Shown here: piece after piece, positions 57,757 to 64,000 of the stretch
Numbering within the stretch: position 1 is the stretch's first letter
Layout: each line of letters begins with the position of its first letter
Assembly (NCBI GenBank): GCA_024734555.1
Contig: JANPWX010019821.1
Location: 1,905,005 to 1,969,004 of the forward strand
DNA: 64,000 nt
DNA from: Trochalopteron elliotii
Lineage: Eukaryota > Chordata > Aves > Passeriformes > Leiothrichidae
Reading direction: 5' to 3'
The notes under the pieces: generated by a model
Told to the model about the DNA's origin: nothing
The model's database searches: none
Seen by the model: only the letters and a program-made list of their open reading frames with translations
Translations under genes and position numbers: made by a program

Positions 57757-59325
57757 GTAAGTGTGTTCTTATATATTTATAATGCTAACTAACAGAAATA
57801 TTAAGCTTTTGAAAATTTGCATAATTAACTAATCTCATAAGTAGGAAGAAATAGATTGTCAGGCTACAAAGGTCAGTTATCCTTAGTTTGATCTTCTGAA
57901 ACCTTGAAACCTTGAAATTTATTTTAGCATGTTGAGGCTGATACCTGGACAAAAATTCATTTCTTGGTTTTGAAGTTTGATTCATGAGGACTTTTTTTGT
58001 ACTGTAACAATTATATGGTGAAAAAGTGTCATCTGAATTTTAATCATCATTTATATCATCATTGTGTAGACTAGTATAATATTCCTTATATATCTTTTTT
58101 TTTCACCAAATATTCAAAATCATTAAGACCATTTTAAATTCAATGAATGCTAGACAGCAGTGTCACAACAAGCAGTTATTTAAGGAGGAAACTTCAGAGT
58201 TGGCCGGTATTCAGTTTGTGGTATTAGATATGACTAGAGTTGAGTCGTTAGGAGCAATTGCTGTATGTTTTGTAATTACAAATCCTTTCAAATCCAAAAG
58301 CATTCTTCTTAGCTTACTCTTTAAGTTTTAATACACACTTCACACATTCCCTGTGTTCAGCAAGGAATTTGTGTTAATATGTTTAGAGCTGGGGAATATC
58401 ATCTTTTCTGTGCATTAATAGGATCAAACTTCAAAAATTCTGCAAAGCCCTTTTCATACATACTGTCCTACCCATGTCCCTCCTGTGCAACTCCATGCTC
58501 ATGTTTCCACTTTTTCTCTTTCAGCTTCTGAATGCTTTGTTCTCCTCTTGCTCTCCTTTCCCTGCCCACTGCCCCCCCCCCCACCTCAGCTATCTGTATG
58601 CTTTTTAACACTGGATCAGCATTTCACACCTGTGTTCCAGCAGAAAGGATTTATAGCCCAGTGTTAGTGTCCAAAAAAATCTGAAACCTCAGGAGAGAGG
58701 AGGTATGAGCAATCCAAATAATGGACTCTGTTAATTTCAGCTCTTTGAAATTCTAGTGTGGAGGAGAAAAATAAAGTTACACCTGCAGAGGTGTCTAGGC
58801 TAATTACTTAGGTTTTAGATTTTTGGCTGATCCATTTGAATAGATGAATGCTTGGACCAAAGCACCTCTCCTGTGGATGGCACAAAACCTGATACTTCAG
58901 TTGGCATTCATTCTTGGGTTTTTTAATCATCATGTGTATGCATAGAATAATTTCATTTTGTGCAAGTATTGCTTCTATTGAAATCTATCATCTACTTTTC
59001 CTATGAGAAAAAAAAATACAGCTAATAAAAGAAATCTCTGTGGAATCTGAGTTAGTAACAGGTTTGTGTGTGAAGAAGAGGGAAGTGTATTTTACTAGAA
59101 AATGTGTGTGTGGGGGGGGGCAGGGATGATGTGGGTTTTCAAATAACATGCATACATGCTACCCATATGCATCATGAAAGATTACAACTTGGAGTTGAAG
59201 CACCTTTTTACAAAAAAAATTCCTAAAAATTTAGGTTTTAATTTTTTTTAATGTCTTGGCAGCTGTTTAGATATGGATTTTTTCTTAAAGCTAACAATTT
59301 TTCTTCTTTCACCTTTAATTGCAAG
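57757..59325 (+). other. DAPK1: DAPK1 intron 10 (1.6 kb)
   Basis: AT-rich unique intron with an 8 bp GAAACCTT tandem at 57898-57917, a C-run near 58571-58581 and a run of ten G near 59111. No gene or mobile element is recognised. Confidence 0.75.
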
Positions 59326-59445
59326 GATGAGGAAGATTCTTTTGTGATGAAAGCTATTATTCATGCCATCAATGATGACAATGTTCCTGGATTACAACAC
59401 CTTCTGGGATCTCTGACAAATTACGATGTCAATCAACCCAACAAG
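59326..59445 (+). CDS. DAPK1: DAPK1 coding exon 11: linker into the ankyrin region
   Basis: Forty codons (338-377) begin DEEDSFVMKAIIHAIND and go on with DNVPGLQHLLGSLTNYDVN. This links the kinase module to the ankyrin array, and its end (NQPNK) is the cap before the first full repeat. Phase 0, donor GTAGTG. Confidence 0.96.
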
Positions 59446-60524
59446 GTAGTGTGGGTCTGTGTTGAGGTGTGAGGTGTGTGGGGGGCTAGCTACCACCCTG
59501 TTGAATAGAGCAGTGTGGTTGTAAAACAAAAATGTAAAACCTGAAATGAAAAGGCAAGGGAATGGGAAAAAATTCTCCCGTTTTTCTAGGAGAAATTTTC
59601 ATGTGCTTTGTGTTCAGTCTTCTCAAGATACATTAAAATGGAGCCCAAAACGGGATTTTTTGCCTAGGCATTTCAAAAGTATAACCCAAATCTATGGTCA
59701 GGAACTGTGTTGTATCAAATATCAGCCTTCACTCTTGGTTGCAGTTGCTGTTTCTTGTGGCTGATGAAGATGGCAGAACACCTAAGAACAACCAGACTGC
59801 TAAAGCTGACTTTGCAAAGCATTGTTGGAAACAGAAGTCGCAAACTGCAGAAATGGGTTATGGGAACATGTTAGATGGCAGTGTTCATTTTCAGTAACGA
59901 AATTGTTTGTCCACTACAGTATTTCACAATGCATCAGCAATATCTAGGAAAGTGAAATGGGCCTGACCATTAAGACCAAAAATACAGTGCTTTCTTAAAT
60001 GGTTCAAGACAAAGTCACACCTTTTTGCATGGTTAGAGTGACCTTCATTACAATGTACTTTCAGAAATATTCATGAGGAGCAGTATAGAAGTATGTTATT
60101 TTACTGTGATGGCATCTTGAACCATTTAAGAAATCACTGTATTTTTTTTGTTTAAATGGGTAGTCCAGTTTCACTTTCCTAGATGTTGCTGATGGCTTGT
60201 GTCTGGGGTGGTGTGGTAGCTGCAAAGAGATTGCAAAAGGGAATGTTCTTGCCAAAGAAGGCTAATAAGAGCTTCATATTAATATTCCTAATTTAAAAAG
60301 CATAAATTTACTGTGATATATCATTAATTCTTCTCAAAAATATGGAGAATTGCTGTGCAATATATTTTTTTTAACAAAGGGATAAATTATTTTCATATAA
60401 TATTTCCTGAAGACTTAATTTGAAAGTGGAAATCCAGAAATGCTATTCAATGCCTGCCTTCTAGTCTACTGTTTTCTTAATCCTTCAATAATTAATTATG
60501 TCATTGCTTGTATTTCATTGTTAG
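59446..60524 (+). other. DAPK1: DAPK1 intron 11 (1.1 kb), mostly occupied by an inverted-repeat structure
   Basis: Besides AT-rich filler, the intron contains the long inverted repeat described separately (core 59925-60201). The remaining sequence shows no recognised element. Confidence 0.8.
59925..60201. repeat. Long imperfect inverted repeat (foldback element or hairpin)
   Basis: The left arm 59925-60009 and the right arm 60115-60201 are reverse complements at roughly 85 percent by eye. Perfect blocks include TTTCTTAAATGGTTCAAGA (with its complement at 60115-60133) and ATCTAGGAAAGTGAAA. The loop is about 105 nt. Weaker complementarity may extend outward to about 59877 and 60255. The transcript would fold into a long stem. 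I do not recognise the family; a decayed palindromic MITE is the likeliest explanation, a pair of inverted copies the alternative. Confidence 0.8.
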
Positions 60525-60623
60525 CATGGAACACCTCCACTACTGATTGCTGCTGGCTGTGGAAACATTCAGATGCTTCAGTTGCTTTTAAAGCGTGGAT
60601 CTCGTATTGATGTTCAAGATAAG
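60525..60623 (+). CDS. DAPK1: DAPK1 coding exon 12: ankyrin repeat 1
   Basis: Exactly 33 codons (378-410): HGTPPLLIAAGCGNIQML, then QLLLKRGSRIDVQDK. It shows the ankyrin pattern G-TPLLIAA-G-G. One exon per repeat in phase 0 is seen here and in the next two exons. Donor is GTTGGG. Confidence 0.96.
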
Positions 60624-61412
60624 GTTGGGGTTCTGCTTTTCAACTGCTCTTTATAAGGTTTTTAGTACAGTTAGCAGAAGAAAAACTGTTCAGAACAAGT
60701 GGTATTGGAAATTAAAAGCCCTGAGCTATAGATCCTATTTTCTGTCTTCCAGAGCAAAAACATAAGACCAAGTATTTAGCAATGTCATTTGTTACTAATA
60801 CATATCCTCTGATTTTCATCACTGTATTAGAGAAAATAATTTGAATGATACTAATCTTTTAATGTACTTCATGCTTACAAAACCACCTCAGTTAGTGATT
60901 GCCCTAAAACACAGCAGTGAACTTTATTTAATATAGAATGATAAATTAATATTTTAGCCATGGGGAATATTGCAACTAAACTTCATATTTGATGGAGGAT
61001 ATGCTTTGCAATAAGCTTTTTTCCCAAACATGCTGTAACAGTTCATTTAAAGCAAGCTTGAAGAACTGTCTACTTCTCCATCCAATAGATGGTAAAGCAA
61101 GCAGAAGAAAAGTTTTTAACTCATGACTGTTTTTTCCAAAGAACTCCCTAACAAGGGAGAAGAGGATTATCCTTGCAAACAGTTAGTAATCCTGTTAATC
61201 ATCCTTGCACAGAGATGTTTTTGTTGTCACTGTTGGTATGTAGGGTTGTTGAATCAATTCGAAATTTTTTTAAAAAGTGAGTGTGTTCATATAAGCTTGA
61301 ATAGCTTTTCAGTGTGCCTTTGTACACCTAAATGCACATGTACCTCAACTAAAAATCTATAATAAGGATTTTGACTTGATCAATGACATCTGAAATGAAA
61401 TATTTTTGACAG
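60624..61412 (+). other. DAPK1: DAPK1 intron 12 (789 bp)
   Basis: AT-rich intron; no further content recognised. Confidence 0.8.
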
Positions 61413-61511
61413 GCTGGATCTAATGCAATCTACTGGGCTTCTCGACATGGACATGTAGAAACACTGAAATTTCTCAATGATAATAAATGTCCTTTGGATA
61501 TTAAGGATAAG
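61413..61511 (+). CDS. DAPK1: DAPK1 coding exon 13: ankyrin repeat 2
   Basis: Thirty-three codons (411-443): AGSNAIYWASRHGHVETL, then KFLNDNKCPLDIKDK. The first residue is Ala where I remember Gly in human. The repeat keeps the helix-turn-helix pattern with the YWASRHGH core. Acceptor TTGACAG, donor GTAAGA. Confidence 0.96.
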
Positions 61512-62680
61512 GTAAGAAAATAACTCCTTTTTCACACAGAGGGCCCCTTCCTGTAACTTTCTCTTAGAAAAGAGAGAGGTCCTTCAGTTGAAATGGTTTT
61601 CAGCTGTGCCATAATTCCAAGAATTTAACTGGCTTTTGTAGTATGGTTTTCTAAGTTGACATGTAGGGCCGTGATAACAGATCTTTAAAGTAGCTGGATG
61701 TACTGATTATTTTCCTGACAAATGTTAGCCAAGTGTGCATGTTAAATGTGGTGAGTACATGGTGGGTAGGTGGGGAAGTACAAACCTAAATTAATTTTCA
61801 CTTGAAGACTTGATTTCTCATTGGAACTCAGGGTGAAATCGTGATTCGGTTTTTCATTCCTCTTGATTGAAAACCACTTTTGTCTGACAAGTAAATTTGA
61901 CTGTTATTAAGTGGAGTATAAGGAAGCCTAACAATTTATGGCTGATGAGCACTTACCTTGTCTTTGGCAGTGTTATTTGAGCAACATATGCCCTAGAAAC
62001 TAGTTGCTGTTAAATTTTTATACCATGGCAATGATTTTATACTAGCCAAAGCTCCAGTACAGAAGAAATCATACTTGTGAAACACAGTTTGCTTTGTTGA
62101 GGGAACTAATGCAAGGCAAGGTACATTAGGAAAATTGTTGTTTGACTCCTGATAAGGCTGCTAGAAAAGAAGTTACTCTTCTAATAAAAAAATTGTTTAT
62201 GTTTTATATAATTTCAAAAAATAAAGTGTTGCAAATAGTTAGACATAGTGACAGAAATGCACCAGGGTGTACAAATGTGTTAGGCTGGCTCCTTACATTT
62301 GAATAAACAGGGTGGGGAGGAGCATATGGAAATATTATGAATAGAAATGAGATATCTATTTCCACACAACTGCACACACAGCTTTCTCCTCATGTTGCTC
62401 AGAAATCCCATCGTGGCTGTGATCTGGAACAAATAAAGTAGGAAAATAAGTTCTGGAAAAAGAAAGCCTTTGAAGAAATAACCTCCCTGCCGGTTGGTGG
62501 TGTGTCTGTCCTATACAACCAGCTTGTAAGCTCTGCTGATGGAGCTGTGTGGCTGGACAATGGAGAGGGAGCAGTATCCTGTGCAGGATTGAGGGCATTC
62601 AGCCTGTACACAGTGTACAGGCAGTGTATATCATGGTGGGGCACAAGAACTTACACTGGCATGTTCTCCTGTAATTGCAG
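61512..62680 (+). other. DAPK1: DAPK1 intron 13 (1.2 kb)
   Basis: AT-rich intron with a GC-richer 3' end (62480-62660) that contains the perfect palindrome at 62602-62622. No gene recognised. Confidence 0.8.
62602..62622. promoter_or_regulatory. Perfect palindrome with steroid-receptor-like core
   Basis: Ten-base arms GCCTGTACAC and GTGTACAGGC surround a single A. The centre GTACACAGTGTAC fits the GNACANNNTGTNC core used by glucocorticoid, androgen and progesterone receptors. Regulatory use is inference from motif shape only; the outer bases T and A do not fit the fuller RG...CY consensus. Confidence 0.4.
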
Positions 62681-62779
62681 TCTGGGGAGACCGCTCTCCA
62701 TGTGGCAGCTCGGTATGGGCATGTGGATGTGGTTCAGTTTCTCTGCAGCGTTGGATCCAACCCAAACTTTCAAGACAAG
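62681..62779 (+). CDS. DAPK1: DAPK1 coding exon 14: ankyrin repeat 3
   Basis: Thirty-three codons (444-476): SGETALHVAARYGHVDVV, then QFLCSVGSNPNFQDK. This is a near-ideal ankyrin repeat (G-TALHVAAR-GH). Acceptor GTAATTGCAG, donor GTGAGT. It is the last exon in the window; the protein continues downstream. Confidence 0.96.
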
Positions 62780-64000
62780 GTGAGTTATGAGCACTGTATT
62801 TTTTTCAACAAATAAGGCTTTATAGTAGTGGTCAAAACTTCCAAGTCTCACTTTGCAAACGAGAATTACGGCAGTTTTGATAGCTCTTAATAGATAAAGA
62901 TTATATGAAAAACTGAGAGAACCAACCAGTGCTATAAAACACAGGTTCTCTCAGAAATGAAAGCTTGAAGATGGAGAAACAACTCTGTGAAGGTGTGGGT
63001 AGTGGTGTGTACTCTGTGAGTTCAGCTAAAGATTTTTATTTGTTTTTGCCTTGAATTCTGCTTTATTTTAGCAGTCATAGGACTTTTCTGCAATATCAAG
63101 TACTCATTTCTGAAAATGAGAGGAGAGCTCGGGAGGGTTTCTTTAGAGGTCTGAACTCTTGCAAGAAAACAAGGAAGAGAAGGCTTAATAAAAAAAGAAA
63201 ATCCATTTGACCCAAGTTTGACTCTGTGTGTGTGAGTTCCATGAGCATCCCCAAGTCCTGCATCCTCTAGGACTTCCTTTTCATTGTTTAAGGAGCCCTA
63301 TACTGAGGGAGGACAGGACATACTCAAGATTTTTACAGAAACCTTGAATACAGTCTAGTTCCTCTGCTATTATCAGCCTCAATTTTATCCTCATTGATAT
63401 TTGCCAGGTACAGAAAGAATACCCCATGTCTTAGAATTTGATAGAACTATTTCTTTTTGTGGGTTTGAATTCTCCCTGCTTTTTCAGTGAACTACTTTCA
63501 GCATGTTTTTTTGAAACATTTGAGGTTTTTAATGGTGTTCAACGTAACTGCTCTGACATACAATGAATTGAAGTTGAATGTTTTGAAGCTTCCTGGGTTC
63601 AAGTGAAGAGCAAATTAGTACTTCAGTCACAGTTGAACTCCAAATGCAGACAATTGCAAAGGCTTGTTGTGATGTGTCTTTAAAGGACTCAGGGTTTTGA
63701 GTATCTTCACTCCTAGAACATTGGGATGTGCTTTCTCGACATGGTAACCAGAGTGACCTGCCTCTAACTGCAGGTCTAGTGGGATTTGCATCTCTGTGAT
63801 GATCGATCTGTTTTAGACACTGGATTAGTCACAGCACACAGGATATAGAAGTTGTTTGTGCACAAGGGTCAGTTTTCAAGTGAGAGAACCAAGATAGTTA
63901 GCCTCAGTAGCATGGATAGATTTCAAGTAGGATTCCTGACATACAAGGTTCCATAATCACTTGTATGTCAGCTGAAGTTATTCTTGGTTTTAGAATGTCA
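62780..64000 (+). other. DAPK1: DAPK1 intron 14, incomplete
   Basis: It starts with GTGAGT and runs off the window. The sequence is AT-rich to mixed, without recognised genes or repeats. The next expected exon, ankyrin repeat 4, is not found before 64000. Confidence 0.8.

Noticed and set aside
59694..59897. 67-codon frame next to exon 11 as an extra exon
   Set aside because: It has no ankyrin or DAPK1 similarity, and exon 11 joins exon 12 directly in frame.

Overview
The window is vertebrate nuclear DNA, almost certainly from a bird. Two things point there. The conserved coding exons spell a vertebrate DAPK1 protein. The interspersed repeats are avian in type: CR1 LINE 3' ends closing on degenerate ATTCTATG repeats, and ERVL-type LTRs of the kind common in neoavian birds. 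Human DAPK1 lies at 9q21, a region whose bird counterpart is the Z chromosome, so Z linkage is a reasonable inference. Nothing in the window itself proves it.

The only protein gene I can support is the 5' part of DAPK1 (death-associated protein kinase 1, a calcium/calmodulin-regulated Ser/Thr kinase) on the + strand. Fourteen coding exons can be placed with canonical GT/AG junctions and one continuous frame of 1,428 nt (476 codons). They are 143-204, 42709-42930, 53415-53553, 54118-54247, 54528-54576, 54724-54750, 55176-55328, 55470-55515, 57174-57263, 57664-57756, 59326-59445, 60525-60623, 61413-61511 and 62681-62779. They encode the whole kinase domain, the autoregulatory calmodulin-binding segment and the first three ankyrin repeats. 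The remaining ankyrin repeats, ROC-COR region and death domain must lie beyond position 64000.

Layout. Positions 1-560 are a CpG-rich start region with the leader, a 7-codon upstream ORF, coding exon 1 and a G-rich donor. Positions 205-42708 are a 42.5 kb first intron. It holds a 1.1 kb ERVL-type LTR (9431-10540), a 5'-truncated CR1 LINE with broken reverse transcriptase (about 19780-21893), and a 613 bp solo LTR with a 5 bp target duplication (29070-29682). It also holds two CR1 tails head to head (32013-32920), an LTR/leader fragment (about 34161-34790) and a second ERVL-type LTR (about 36104-36701). Intron 2 (10.5 kb) carries one more CR1 tail. From 53.4 kb on, the kinase exons are tightly packed, including a 27-nt microexon, followed by phase-0 exons for the regulatory segment and ankyrin repeats.

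The best unexplained structures are a long imperfect inverted repeat in intron 11 (core arms 59925-60009 and 60115-60201), a perfect 10-bp-arm palindrome with a steroid-receptor-like core just upstream of exon 14, a G-quadruplex motif in intron 1, and the apparent all-sense orientation of the intronic LTRs. I found no tRNA or rRNA gene, no CRISPR array and no second protein gene. Boundaries of repeats are judged by eye against remembered family consensus and are approximate unless stated.
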